This document shows positions 22,430-30,217 of a stretch of 45,093 bases of DNA, in pieces. The notes beneath the pieces are model-generated. The model did not search any database, was not told the DNA's origin, and was given only the letters and a program-made list of their open reading frames with translations. The DNA comes from a virus. Position 1 is the first letter of the stretch. Each line of letters opens with the position of its first letter. Where the stretch lies: positions 1 to 45,093 of the IMG/VR virus record IMGVR_UViG_3300020020_000073; one strand, given 5' to 3'. The translations under genes and the position numbers were made by a program.

Positions 22430-23654
22430 ACTACACGCTGCCCAGGCAGATGTATTGGCAACGGCTTTGCGCTTCAATGTGCTTTGCTGTGGCAGGCGTT
22501 GGGGTAAGACTACCCTGGCTGAAGAGTTGTTACTGGAACCGGATGGAAACATGGGAGCATTAACCGGCAACCCGGTTGCATACTTCGCCCCAACTTACAA
22601 GATGCTAATGGAGGTTTGGCGGACTTTACTCGAAACGTGTTCGGATATAATCAGCAAAAAATCTGAGCAGGAACGGAGGATTGAACTTTATGGCGGAGGT
22701 ATCATTGACTTCTGGTCACTGGATGATCCTGATAGTTGCCGGGGCAGAAAATACAAACGCGCGGTTATTGATGAAGCTGCAAAGGTGCTGCACCTGAAAG
22801 AAGCATGGACCAAAGTTATCAGGCCAACGCTTACGGATTTAAAAGGCGATGGCTGGTTTCTGTCAACACCGCGCGGTAAGAACGATTACTTCTACGACCT
22901 GTTTAAAAACCAGGAGCTTTACCCGGAAGCATGGCGGTCTTTTCAACTGCCAACGGTATCGAATCCGCATATTGATCCTGAGGAAGTGGAACATGCCAGG
23001 CTTCAATTGGACCCGTTAACATTCGCGCAGGAATATCTGGCATCGTTCGTAACGGAAAACAATAACGCTTTTTGTTATACGTTTTCATCGGCAAAGCATG
23101 TACGGACGACCGTTATCAATGAGAAATGGGAGGTTAAACTTTCGTTTGACTTTAACCGGGATCCGATAACGTGCCTTGTATCCCAGGATGACGGCATTAA
23201 GGTCAAAAACTACATTGAGCAGATAAAGCTCCAAAATTCCAATATTTACGACATGTGCGACTACATCAAGGCGAAGTACGGTAAATACCTGCTATTGGTC
23301 ACAGGTGATGCCACAGGACGTAATTCCTCCGCGCTCGTGAATGACAACCTGAACTATTTTAAAATCATTCGCTCACAGTTAGGGCTAGGTGACAGGCAGA
23401 TGCGCCAGCCGGTAAGTAATCCAACGCTGAAAGAAAACCGGGTGCTTGTTAACTCGGCCTTTCATCATCTGGATATTTCCATTGATCCGCAGAATTGCAA
23501 GGCTTTGATATTCGACCTGGAACATGCGGCGGTACTTCCGGACGGCTCGCTGGATAAGACTGACCGTAACGACCCCACGAAGCAACTTGATGCATTGGAT
23601 TGCCTTCGCTATGACTTAAATACTTTTTTCAAACATATCTTAAAAATTACTTAG
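22401..23654 (+). CDS. terL: Terminase large subunit
   Basis: A 417-residue packaging motor. Residues 30-37 (CGRRWGKT) are Walker A, VIDEA near 122-126 is Walker B, and LSTPRG near 156 is the coupling motif. The C-terminal nuclease has SFDFNRDP near 250, TGDATG near 300 and a final Asp in QLDALDCLRYD. The start is a TTG at 22401, overlapping the small subunit by 29 bases; no ATG is available near the N-terminus. It pumps DNA into the prohead and cuts it at the end of packaging. Confidence 0.93.
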   Translation: MSEVNLQLNKLHAAQADVLATALRFNVLCCGRRWGKTTLAEELLLEPDGNMGALTGNPVAYFAPTYKMLMEVWRTLLETCSDIISKKSEQERRIELYGGGIIDFWSLDDPDSCRGRKYKRAVIDEAAKVLHLKEAWTKVIRPTLTDLKGDGWFLSTPRGKNDYFYDLFKNQELYPEAWRSFQLPTVSNPHIDPEEVEHARLQLDPLTFAQEYLASFVTENNNAFCYTFSSAKHVRTTVINEKWEVKLSFDFNRDPITCLVSQDDGIKVKNYIEQIKLQNSNIYDMCDYIKAKYGKYLLLVTGDATGRNSSALVNDNLNYFKIIRSQLGLGDRQMRQPVSNPTLKENRVLVNSAFHHLDISIDPQNCKALIFDLEHAAVLPDGSLDKTDRNDPTKQLDALDCLRYDLNTFFKHILKIT

Positions 23655-23663
23655 CTTTAAAAA

Positions 23664-23789
23664 ATGGAACACGTAATGGCAACAAGAGCGGGCAGGGTTA
23701 AGGTATCGGTTCACGCATCGCTATACGTTCGTGATGTTGCTGCTTGTTTCGGAGGATTCCTATTCACCCTTAACTTCTCAGCAAACTAA
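23664..23789 (+). CDS. Small hypothetical protein (41 aa)
   Basis: A 41-residue protein between terminase and a Cys-rich virion gene. Its stop TAA shares a base with the next ATG (TAATG), the coupling style of this genome, which is the main evidence for it. No domain is recognised. Confidence 0.4.
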   Translation: MEHVMATRAGRVKVSVHASLYVRDVAACFGGFLFTLNFSAN

Positions 23790-24388
23790 TGAGCTGTAAT
23801 ACCTGCTATAAAGACTGGATTTCATGCGGAGAAACCGCTATCAGCGTGTATGCAACCCTGTTACCGGAAACTAATTACACATGGATACTTACCACAGCGC
23901 AGGGCGCGAAGTACATGGGCGCGGTTACTACGGATGAAGACGGGCAGTTTATCCTGGCAGTTAGTGAACTGCCCGAGGGCCTATTAAACCCTTACGCAGG
24001 GTTGTTTACGCTCGAAGTACAGGCAGGACATTGCAACCCCGCAACGTGGAACGATTCAGCTTACTGCACACCTTACACCTGCATTGAGTTTGAAGTACGC
24101 AACGGCAACGGAGGTAAAAACATTATCGGCTGCCCATGCCTCGAAGAAGTTGAGGGCTGTTGCTACCCTACGGTGGTAGAGTTTACCGATGTGGCTACAT
24201 TGGAAATTCCTTACACCGCGCAGATGGCTTTGAAGTACGGAGAGGTTCCAACGGTGCAAACCTGGGTATACGATGAGCTTGGCCGACTGGTTTACATGGG
24301 TATTAGTGCCTCATTCGATGATGTGCCGGTAACATTAATTTCATTAGACTTCGGGGGCGTTGCTTCCGGTATTGTTGTTATAAAATAG
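23789..24388 (+). CDS. Cys-rich virion protein with C-terminal beta domain, copy 1
   Basis: A 199-residue beta-rich protein with 10 cysteines. The N-terminal part (residues ~1-110) looks like an Ig-like or beta-sandwich module. Residues ~125-199 form a second module: P-T-V-V-E-F, PYTAQ, VPTVQTWVYDELG, then LDFGGVASGIVV. This C-terminal module recurs in the proteins at 24535-24753 and 32547-33284. It resembles the HNL-type beta domains of phage tail proteins. A structural tail or adhesion role is likely. Confidence 0.6.
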   Translation: MSCNTCYKDWISCGETAISVYATLLPETNYTWILTTAQGAKYMGAVTTDEDGQFILAVSELPEGLLNPYAGLFTLEVQAGHCNPATWNDSAYCTPYTCIEFEVRNGNGGKNIIGCPCLEEVEGCCYPTVVEFTDVATLEIPYTAQMALKYGEVPTVQTWVYDELGRLVYMGISASFDDVPVTLISLDFGGVASGIVVIK

Positions 24389-24394
24389 ATTGAT

Positions 24395-24538
24395 ATGATT
24401 ACGGATAATAATGCTTTTACGGTTAACGAATGGGATTTCAGAAATGAAATTGAATATCAAAAAGATGTTAACGGTAAACGAACTAGCTGCGTAATATTTA
24501 CCAGATACTTTACATTCATAATCAAGATTAAACCATGA
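24395..24538 (+). CDS. Small hypothetical protein (47 aa)
   Basis: A 47-residue protein with alternating charged and hydrophobic residues; its TGA overlaps the next ATG (ATGA). No domain is recognised. Probably a small insertion between two copies of the beta-domain proteins. Confidence 0.45.
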   Translation: MITDNNAFTVNEWDFRNEIEYQKDVNGKRTSCVIFTRYFTFIIKIKP

Positions 24539-24753
24539 TCTGCTGCACACCAACAACGCATACCTTCGTGGGCGAACCTGAAACAACGGTATCGTACACG
24601 GGTAACCGTCCGATAGTGGAGGTGATATACTTGCAGCCTGACGGCACCATGCATCAGGCAGGAATATTTACCCATATCGAAATAACGGCAACACAGGTTA
24701 TCGTTACACATTCGGATCCGTTAGCTAGTGGGATTATAAAATTGTTACAATGA
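24535..24753 (+). CDS. Small virion protein: stand-alone beta domain, copy 2
   Basis: A 72-residue protein consisting of one beta domain. RPIVEVIYLQPDG, GIFTHIEI and DPLASGIIKL line up with VPTVQTWVYDELG, GISASFDD and GVASGIVVIK at the end of the 199-residue protein just upstream, so it is a duplicate of that domain alone. It begins with CC and is coupled on both sides by ATGA overlaps. Confidence 0.55.
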   Translation: MICCTPTTHTFVGEPETTVSYTGNRPIVEVIYLQPDGTMHQAGIFTHIEITATQVIVTHSDPLASGIIKLLQ

Positions 24754-24911
24754 TGAACAGATATTTATTCGAGTACCAGTATAATTATCAGGACTTAATG
24801 GTTACTGTTGAAGCTAAAAGTCTGAATATTGCATTGATAAAGTTTGCAACCAATTACCATGATGTGCAACAAATTTATAAGATTACTAAAAACGTTCCTG
24901 TCTATTCATGA
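24750..24911 (+). CDS. Small hypothetical protein (53 aa)
   Basis: A 53-residue protein (ATG at 24750, a second ATG directly behind) coupled by ATGA to both neighbours. Its N-terminal YLFEYQYNY...VTVEAKS resembles the YTVYFELFG...YEVNADS start of the protein at 25177, suggesting two diverged copies of a small beta-alpha module. Confidence 0.5.
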   Translation: MMNRYLFEYQYNYQDLMVTVEAKSLNIALIKFATNYHDVQQIYKITKNVPVYS

Positions 24912-25174
24912 ACCACCTCGCCCACATATTCATAATGTTTCTCGCTACAATGGCAATCTGCTGCACGCTATGGGAGGAAATGATATTCGAGCGTCTCGGC
25001 GATATGATCGAAGAAACCCTCGGCGACAAATGGGCGAAGCCATTCGGGAAGTGCTACATCTGCACATCGTTCTGGGTGGCGCTGATAATTACCCTTTTCA
25101 TGTGGTGGCCATGGTGGTATCCCTTCGCAACGCTGGGCATGGCAGCTGCTTATTCAAAACTGACAAATGATTGA
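24908..25174 (+). CDS. Small membrane protein with CYIC motif
   Basis: An 88-residue protein with an N-terminal hydrophobic helix (~4-22) and a C-terminal Trp-rich membrane segment (~57-82). KCYICTSFW, with a CxxC pair, sits at the start of the second segment. It is embedded in the tail gene cluster but has no virion hallmarks; such small membrane proteins may act in superinfection exclusion or lysis timing. Family not recognised with certainty. Confidence 0.55.
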   Translation: MNHLAHIFIMFLATMAICCTLWEEMIFERLGDMIEETLGDKWAKPFGKCYICTSFWVALIITLFMWWPWWYPFATLGMAAAYSKLTND

Positions 25175-25176
25175 TA

Positions 25177-25368
25177 ATGAAAACATACACAGTTTACTTT
25201 GAATTATTTGGTAAAAAGATGAAGTATGAAGTTAATGCAGATTCTGAAAGAGACGCAATGGAGAAAATTAAATCAAAGATTATTTTTTATAAAGTAAAAG
25301 AGGTTTCAAGGTTTACAGGGGATAAGGAAATTGATGACATTATGGAGAAACTATTTAAATTCCTTTAA
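25177..25368 (+). CDS. Small hypothetical protein (63 aa)
   Basis: A 63-residue Lys/Glu-rich protein. The ATG at 25177 was preferred over an in-frame TTG at 25171. Its N-terminus resembles that of the 53-residue protein at 24750. The stop overlaps the next start by one base (TAATG). Confidence 0.5.
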   Translation: MKTYTVYFELFGKKMKYEVNADSERDAMEKIKSKIIFYKVKEVSRFTGDKEIDDIMEKLFKFL

Positions 25369-25622
25369 TGACCCTTACCATCCCAACCCCGACCGGCACC
25401 GTCCAATGCGATGCATACGCGGGGAAATGTTCATGCGGGGGTACAACAAATTTAAAATACCAGGTATCGAAATACATCATTTACTACCTTCCAAAAAAGA
25501 AGGCATACCACATCAAAGAGGGCAATCAATATCTCGTAAAATCTCAACCAATAGCAACCTTATGCCAGAAATTAGAATCCCTTGGACTGACCGCCTGCGT
25601 AGAATCTTCAAACGCCAATTAA
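25368..25622 (+). CDS. Small Cys-rich protein before the tail chaperones
   Basis: An 84-residue protein with four Cys; CDAYAGKCSC near residues 14-23 could bind a metal. It precedes and partly overlaps (61 bases) the tail chaperone gene in another frame. No family is recognised. Confidence 0.5.
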   Translation: MTLTIPTPTGTVQCDAYAGKCSCGGTTNLKYQVSKYIIYYLPKKKAYHIKEGNQYLVKSQPIATLCQKLESLGLTACVESSNAN

Positions 25623-26167
25623 GGCCTTACCTGGTAGAAGGTAAATACAAAGTTATTCCCGCATTCTCGATAGGTGGCAAAGATTACTGGATGTTCGATT
25701 CAACAAACGAAGTACCTACGGGCAGGTTCTTTGCTGCTATGGGCGTATATGCTGAAATGGAAATGAACTGCAATAAGGAATATCTCGAAACGCATGTGAA
25801 GGCAATGGATAAGATACTGAGTGATCCTAAGAAAATATCCATGAAGCATATTGTCCAACTGAACATCAACCTCAAGGAACGTTTGGACCTGATGCCGTTC
25901 CCTGAATTTATTTACAAGCTGGCCTCAGTTATATTTTTTGATGATACCGAAAGCCTGTACAGTTACGATTACGACTACAACAAATTAAAAATAGAGAAAT
26001 GGAAAGCGGCTGGAGGTACGCTCGATTTTTTTTCCGCGACGCCGTTAGCCGAACTCGTGCCGTCACTGAATATGCCAGCAAAAGATACCCAGACCTATTT
26101 GACAGTAAGCAAGTTCATAAGCGAAACACACCAGGCACTTCTTACCGAAACATTGTCGGAAAGTTAA
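25562..26167 (+). CDS. Tail assembly chaperone, short product (G-like)
   Basis: A 201-residue protein two small genes upstream of the tape measure. It resembles the Bacteroidota phage G-like chaperones: KVIPAFSIGGKDYWMF near residue 31, a long helical middle (NLKERLDLMPFPEFIYKLASVIFF near 100-125) and a YDYDYNKLKIEKWK block. The start at 25562 is the only ATG upstream of the conserved part and overlaps the previous gene by 61 bases, so it is less certain. At residue 157 the mRNA slips -1 to make a longer product (see 26026-26334). The short protein would coat the tape measure protein during tail assembly. Confidence 0.65.
   Translation: MPEIRIPWTDRLRRIFKRQLRPYLVEGKYKVIPAFSIGGKDYWMFDSTNEVPTGRFFAAMGVYAEMEMNCNKEYLETHVKAMDKILSDPKKISMKHIVQLNINLKERLDLMPFPEFIYKLASVIFFDDTESLYSYDYDYNKLKIEKWKAAGGTLDFFSATPLAELVPSLNMPAKDTQTYLTVSKFISETHQALLTETLSES
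26026..26032 (+). promoter_or_regulatory. -1 ribosomal frameshift site (T TTT TTT)
   Basis: In the frame of the chaperone the codons are GAT TTT TTT TCC, so the heptamer T TTT TTT fits the X XXY YYZ rule exactly, inside a run of eight T (26026-26033). Slippage by -1 continues into a frame that stays open to 26334. The same type of event makes GT from G in lambda and its relatives. Confidence 0.7.
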
Positions 26168-26334
26168 TCAACGACCGATACGAGCAGCTTTGCCACTTGG
26201 CCGAATATAACCCCGGCAAGATTGAGCAATACGAGCGCGCGCCCATAATGGAGTATTACATGATACTCAACAGCCGGGTGCAGGCTGCTGCTAAGGCGAA
26301 GGCTGCGAACGCGAAGGCGGGTAGAAAAAAATAA
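26032..26334 (+). CDS. Frameshift extension of the tail chaperone (GT-like, T part)
   Basis: After the -1 slip at 26026-26032 this frame adds 100 residues to the first 157 of the chaperone, giving a fusion of ~257 residues. The extension looks like genuine protein: FRDAVSRTRAVTEYASKRYP, then YRNIVGKLINDRYEQL, then an Ala/Lys-rich basic tail. It has no good start codon of its own at the conserved part (the ATG at 25999 merely reads through the slippery run). In lambda the T part binds the tail tube protein while G binds the tape measure, and the gene order here supports the same roles. Confidence 0.65.
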   Translation, partial: FRDAVSRTRAVTEYASKRYPDLFDSKQVHKRNTPGTSYRNIVGKLINDRYEQLCHLAEYNPGKIEQYERAPIMEYYMILNSRVQAAAKAKAANAKAGRKK

Positions 26335-26356
26335 TTTAAAAATAGTTTGCTTTTTA

Positions 26357-26388
26357 TTTGGTGTAACGAAAAGGTTACACTATGTTTG
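26357..26388 (+). promoter_or_regulatory. Promoter with palindromic operator in its spacer
   Basis: TTTG (26357-26360), 20 bases and TATGTTTG (26381-26388) form a near-ideal Bacteroidota promoter. The 20-base spacer is filled by an inverted repeat, GTGTAAC (26361-26367) and GTTACAC (26374-26380), with the 6-base centre GAAAAG. A repressor bound there would cover both promoter boxes. Predicted start near 26392, 16 bases before the ATG at 26408. Confidence 0.75.
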
Positions 26389-26407
26389 TGATACAAAAGC
26401 AAACAAC

Positions 26408-27136
26408 ATGACAATTCAATCTGTTTTTTCTAAAGCTGGATACACCGTTAAAGGGTTAGATAATCGTAACAGGGCTATTAAAAGCCTGAACGAAGTATTT
26501 AGTAACTCGGCTATTACGATGGATATTTGTGAAAGCGGCAGGGTATGGGTTGGTAAAGATCAGTTTAAATACAATGTGCGTATTCAGTTGCCAGGTGTTG
26601 CTACAACGCGATTTAACACTAAAGACGTTACGCCTTACAGCCTTTTAAAAATGATGGGTAAATTCCTTAGAAGGGATGAGGTGAGGGTTAAAATTTACGC
26701 TGAAACAGAAGTGCCTCACAAATGCGATAAATGTGATGGAGCCGGTATCTTGCCAGCTTTCATGTATTATGCTGATGGGGTTTGTTTTGACTGCTTAGGG
26801 GTAGGTATTGTTGGTAAACTAAGCGTAAAAAACGTATGTATAAGGACTGAAAAAGAAAAGACCGGATTTCACTACCTAAACACCTTTCGTATCACCGGCA
26901 ATTATTCCGAATCTTTCCCTCAGGGTGTTGAGAATATCCATCCTGTTACCCATTTTAACCACCCTACAGCAATAGTTTTTTTAGGCAAGAAAGATAATGA
27001 TTATTACATTCACGCTCCTATATGCCAAAGGAACGATTGGTATAAAATACCCGAATCTGATTTTGAGAAGTTTACCGAACAATGGAATAAGTACACACCA
27101 GAAGGGAACCCGCTAAAATCGCATTATGATATTTAA
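26408..27136 (+). CDS. DnaJ-type zinc-finger protein, separately regulated
   Basis: A 242-residue protein with CDKCDGAG near residues 106-113 and CFDCLGVG near 127-134, two CxxCxGxG units that form a DnaJ-like zinc finger. The parts on either side (N-terminal ~100, C-terminal ~100 residues) have no recognised domain. It lies between the tail chaperones and the tape measure but has its own promoter with an operator, so it is probably not a simple tail gene. It could be a folding helper or a separately controlled accessory gene. Its stop overlaps the next gene in another frame. Confidence 0.6.
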   Translation: MTIQSVFSKAGYTVKGLDNRNRAIKSLNEVFSNSAITMDICESGRVWVGKDQFKYNVRIQLPGVATTRFNTKDVTPYSLLKMMGKFLRRDEVRVKIYAETEVPHKCDKCDGAGILPAFMYYADGVCFDCLGVGIVGKLSVKNVCIRTEKEKTGFHYLNTFRITGNYSESFPQGVENIHPVTHFNHPTAIVFLGKKDNDYYIHAPICQRNDWYKIPESDFEKFTEQWNKYTPEGNPLKSHYDI

Positions 27137-27308
27137 CTACATCAAAGCAGATAGTTTCTTCCGGGACTATCTGCCCCACATCAAATGCTACAAGCATAAG
27201 ATAAGGGGTAAGAACGGACGCTGCAACCCGGTAACCTTCACCGAGGATGAAACCCGGCAAATAAAAGCCGCGTTTAACCGTATGGGTAAGGATTTATTTT
27301 CGTATTAA
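27126..27308 (+). CDS. Small basic protein before the tape measure
   Basis: A 60-residue basic protein with a few aromatic residues and two Cys, overlapping the preceding gene by 11 bases. It could be a small tail accessory or part of the operon of the zinc-finger protein. No family is recognised. Confidence 0.5.
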   Translation: MIFNYIKADSFFRDYLPHIKCYKHKIRGKNGRCNPVTFTEDETRQIKAAFNRMGKDLFSY

Positions 27309-27329
27309 ATAAATCTTTACCTTTAATGC

Positions 27330-30083
27330 ATGCCTGAAGACGTCATAATAAATTTCACGATTGGTGAGAATGAAGTTACTCCCGCATTGGAGAAACTATC
27401 AAAGACCGGTGTTGACATCAAAGGGTTTACTAACTTATCCAAAAACATAAAGCAGGCGGGTAACGACACCAAAGGACTGGTCGCTGAATTTAAGAAAGTT
27501 GCAACCACGGCAACGGCTATGGGTAAAACCGTAGAGGCTGCTTTCGGGGCCGGCGTTCAGGACGCGCTCGACGAAGCTGGCGTATCTGCGGAGGAGTTTA
27601 GCGCAGCACTTACCAAAGCAAATGCCCCGGCAAAAACATTAAAACAGGAACTAAAGGAATTAAAAGAAGCACTTGCCCTGGCGAAAGTTAACGGCACCGA
27701 TGTTGGTAAAACCTTCGATGATATGCGCGCGCGTGCGGGTGCGTTATCCGATGCTATTGCTGATGCGAGTGCCGAGATTAAGAATGCAGGGAGTGATACC
27801 CGTACCTTCGATAATATTGCCGGATCCGTTTCAGCCCTTGCCGGTGGGTTCTCTGCCGTTCAGGGTGCAGCCGCTTTATTTGGCGACGAATCCGAGGACC
27901 TGCAAAAAGCCTTACTGAAAGTTAACGCTGCTATGGCGCTGGCTACCGGGTTACAACAGATACAAACCGCCGTACAAAAAGAGGGATCGCTGGCAAAGCT
28001 GGCTGATTCGATTGCCACAGGCGCACAAGTAGCCGTTCAGCGTATATACACAGCCGTTACAGGACAGGCAACAGCGGCAACGGTAGCGTTCAAAGTTGCT
28101 CTTGCTGCCACAGGTATCGGTTTGTTTGTTGTTGCCGTCCTTGCGCTTGTGAGTGCGTTAAGCGATACAGAAACATCATTGGAAGATGTTAACCGGTTAT
28201 TGGAGCAACAGGGCGCGCTACTGGAATCGAATACCGGGCTTATTGACCGCCAAACGGAACTATCCATTGCCCGGGCGAAAACCGCCGGGGCTGCTGAAAC
28301 GGACTTGATAAAAATACGGGCGCAAGGTTTATCCCGCCAATTCGATGCGATAACCGCCGTTAACGAGGGGCTGGCTAAAGAAAGGGATGCCGCTAAAAAA
28401 ACATCTAAGCAATACGCTGAACTGAATAAAGCGATTGAAACGAATAGGGAAAGGCAAGTTCAGATTAACCAGGAACTTTTATTATCACAAGAAGCATTCC
28501 GCCAGGCTGCACAGGACGAAGCAAAGGAACGCCGCGAAGCTGCAGAAGATGCCGCCAAAAAAGCAAAGGAACTTTCTGATAAGGCGCTTGCCGCTCGCAA
28601 GGCCGCTGCACTCGCTGCCCTCAACGATGAGCTTGCAATACTTGAACGCCGTCTGTTATTTGCCGAGAAAGCCAGCGCCGAGGAGCTGGATTTACAAAAA
28701 CAGATCATCAATAAAAAGCGGGATATTGATTTACAGGGTGAGAAATTAACTTTAAACCAGGTACGATTAATCCGCGCTAAAGCATACGATGAGCGCCTGA
28801 AACTTGATGAGGCTTTTAATAAACGTGCTACGGAGGAACAGTTAACCGCGCAGATACAAACCAATGATGCTATACTTGCCGGCATCGGGGTATCCAACGA
28901 GAAACGCCTGCAACTTCAGATTGAAAACCTAAACACCGCGGCACAACTTGAGATTAACGCGGCCGAGGGGAATGCCACCAAGATATTACTCATAGAGGCT
29001 AAGAAGCTGGCAGATATTCGCGCGCTGAAAAACGCGTCTATTGATGCGGACCTTCAGGCCGAGATTGAGGGTAGCCAAAAGAATAACGATATTATAAAGG
29101 CCGGGTTAACTAAGGTTATCGCTGATACAAAAGCTGCCGTTGCCGTTCGTATAGCCGCTGCCGAGGGGATCGGACGGCAGGAACTAATTAACGTCGATAA
29201 GGCTATCGCTGCCAACAATGCGAAAGAGCAATCGGATGAGGATTACCAAAAGAACTACAAGCGGCTTGCAGAGGAACGTGCCGCCATTGAGCAAGGGGTA
29301 ACGGATAAGATTGCCGAGATACATAAGACCGCAAACGAGCAGCGCAATATGGACTGGCAAGAAGCTGCTGGACTTGCCATTGAAATAGGCCAGCAAGCTG
29401 CTGATTTCTTTGCTAACCTTTCATCCCTTGCATCCTCTCAGGAGCAGCAAAGAATCGAACAGCAGAAACGCCAATTAGATGAACTTGTTGAAGCGGGAGC
29501 AATCACGGCAAAGCAGGCTGAAATACGTGCGAAGCAGATTGAAATATTAGAGCGCAAAGCAAAGCAGGCGCAGGCGCAAAGAGAAAAGCAAGCGGCTGTA
29601 TTTAACGCATTGCTATCTATACCTTCCGCAGCTCTTAAAGGCTTAGTTCAAGGCGGTCCGGTACTAGCTGCTATTTACGGCGCACTTGCCGCAGCGCAGG
29701 CCGCACTTGTTATTGCGCGTCCTGTTCCTAAGTTCTTCCGTGGTAAGCAACCGGGTACGCATGAGGGTAAGGGTATTGTAGCTGATATGGGTGCGGAGAT
29801 AGTGGAACGTAACGGGCGCATGTTCCTGTACACCAAACCAACTGAAACACATTTAGGCCGGTACGATAAGGTTCATACAGCCGCTCAAACGAGAGCGATA
29901 CTACATAGCACAAGTATAAATACTACACAGGTGCAGCCGCAACAAGTGCAGCCGGTTGAAATAGATTACGATAAGATGCCGAAAAGCAATGTGAATATAA
30001 ATATCGAAAAGGATTTCATATCCGAGGCCGTTGCTGAAGGGTTGCAGATGAATAGGTATTTTAATAAACGATATAAATTCTGA
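27330..30083 (+). CDS. Tail tape measure protein
   Basis: A 917-residue protein, the longest gene in the window. It is mostly alpha-helical with long coiled coils (~280-470, Ala/Lys/Glu-rich, and ~500-700) and one membrane-like segment (~254-277, GIGLFVVAVLALVSAL), as in other tape measure proteins. The end (FFRGKQPGTHEGKGIVADMGAEIV near residue 805) is the Gly-rich block usual in tape measures of this phage group. By the usual rule of ~1.5 Angstrom per residue it would give a tail of roughly 140 nm. It sets tail length and threads into the host envelope. Confidence 0.85.
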   Translation: MPEDVIINFTIGENEVTPALEKLSKTGVDIKGFTNLSKNIKQAGNDTKGLVAEFKKVATTATAMGKTVEAAFGAGVQDALDEAGVSAEEFSAALTKANAPAKTLKQELKELKEALALAKVNGTDVGKTFDDMRARAGALSDAIADASAEIKNAGSDTRTFDNIAGSVSALAGGFSAVQGAAALFGDESEDLQKALLKVNAAMALATGLQQIQTAVQKEGSLAKLADSIATGAQVAVQRIYTAVTGQATAATVAFKVALAATGIGLFVVAVLALVSALSDTETSLEDVNRLLEQQGALLESNTGLIDRQTELSIARAKTAGAAETDLIKIRAQGLSRQFDAITAVNEGLAKERDAAKKTSKQYAELNKAIETNRERQVQINQELLLSQEAFRQAAQDEAKERREAAEDAAKKAKELSDKALAARKAAALAALNDELAILERRLLFAEKASAEELDLQKQIINKKRDIDLQGEKLTLNQVRLIRAKAYDERLKLDEAFNKRATEEQLTAQIQTNDAILAGIGVSNEKRLQLQIENLNTAAQLEINAAEGNATKILLIEAKKLADIRALKNASIDADLQAEIEGSQKNNDIIKAGLTKVIADTKAAVAVRIAAAEGIGRQELINVDKAIAANNAKEQSDEDYQKNYKRLAEERAAIEQGVTDKIAEIHKTANEQRNMDWQEAAGLAIEIGQQAADFFANLSSLASSQEQQRIEQQKRQLDELVEAGAITAKQAEIRAKQIEILERKAKQAQAQREKQAAVFNALLSIPSAALKGLVQGGPVLAAIYGALAAAQAALVIARPVPKFFRGKQPGTHEGKGIVADMGAEIVERNGRMFLYTKPTETHLGRYDKVHTAAQTRAILHSTSINTTQVQPQQVQPVEIDYDKMPKSNVNINIEKDFISEAVAEGLQMNRYFNKRYKF

Positions 30084-30085
30084 TC

Positions 30086-30217
30086 ATGGATTTAATTATA
30101 GGAATATTTTTTATTTTATTCTCAATAGCTGCTATCTGTTTGTACGTTTATGAACTTGCTACTGATACTACTGGTCAGGAAGAAATAGACAATCTTTTAA
30201 AAGACTTGGACAATTAA
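30086..30217 (+). CDS. Small single-span membrane protein (43 aa)
   Basis: A 43-residue protein with one N-terminal hydrophobic span (~3-22) and an acidic tail. The stop shares a base with the next ATG (TAATG). Its place between the tape measure and the distal tail gene is unusual for a membrane protein; function unknown. Confidence 0.5.
   Translation: MDLIIGIFFILFSIAAICLYVYELATDTTGQEEIDNLLKDLDN

Noticed and set aside
25331-25561. N-terminal extension of the chaperone frame back to 25331
   Set aside because: It would overlap the 63-aa and 84-aa genes almost completely, and the extension is rich in His, Pro and Arg in a way typical of a shadow frame. Homologous-looking sequence begins near residue 24 of the shorter protein, so the start at 25562 was used.
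28460-28897. 145-aa Ser/Ala-rich leftward frame inside the tape measure
   Set aside because: Mirror of Ala/Lys/Glu coiled-coil codons, a well-known artefact.
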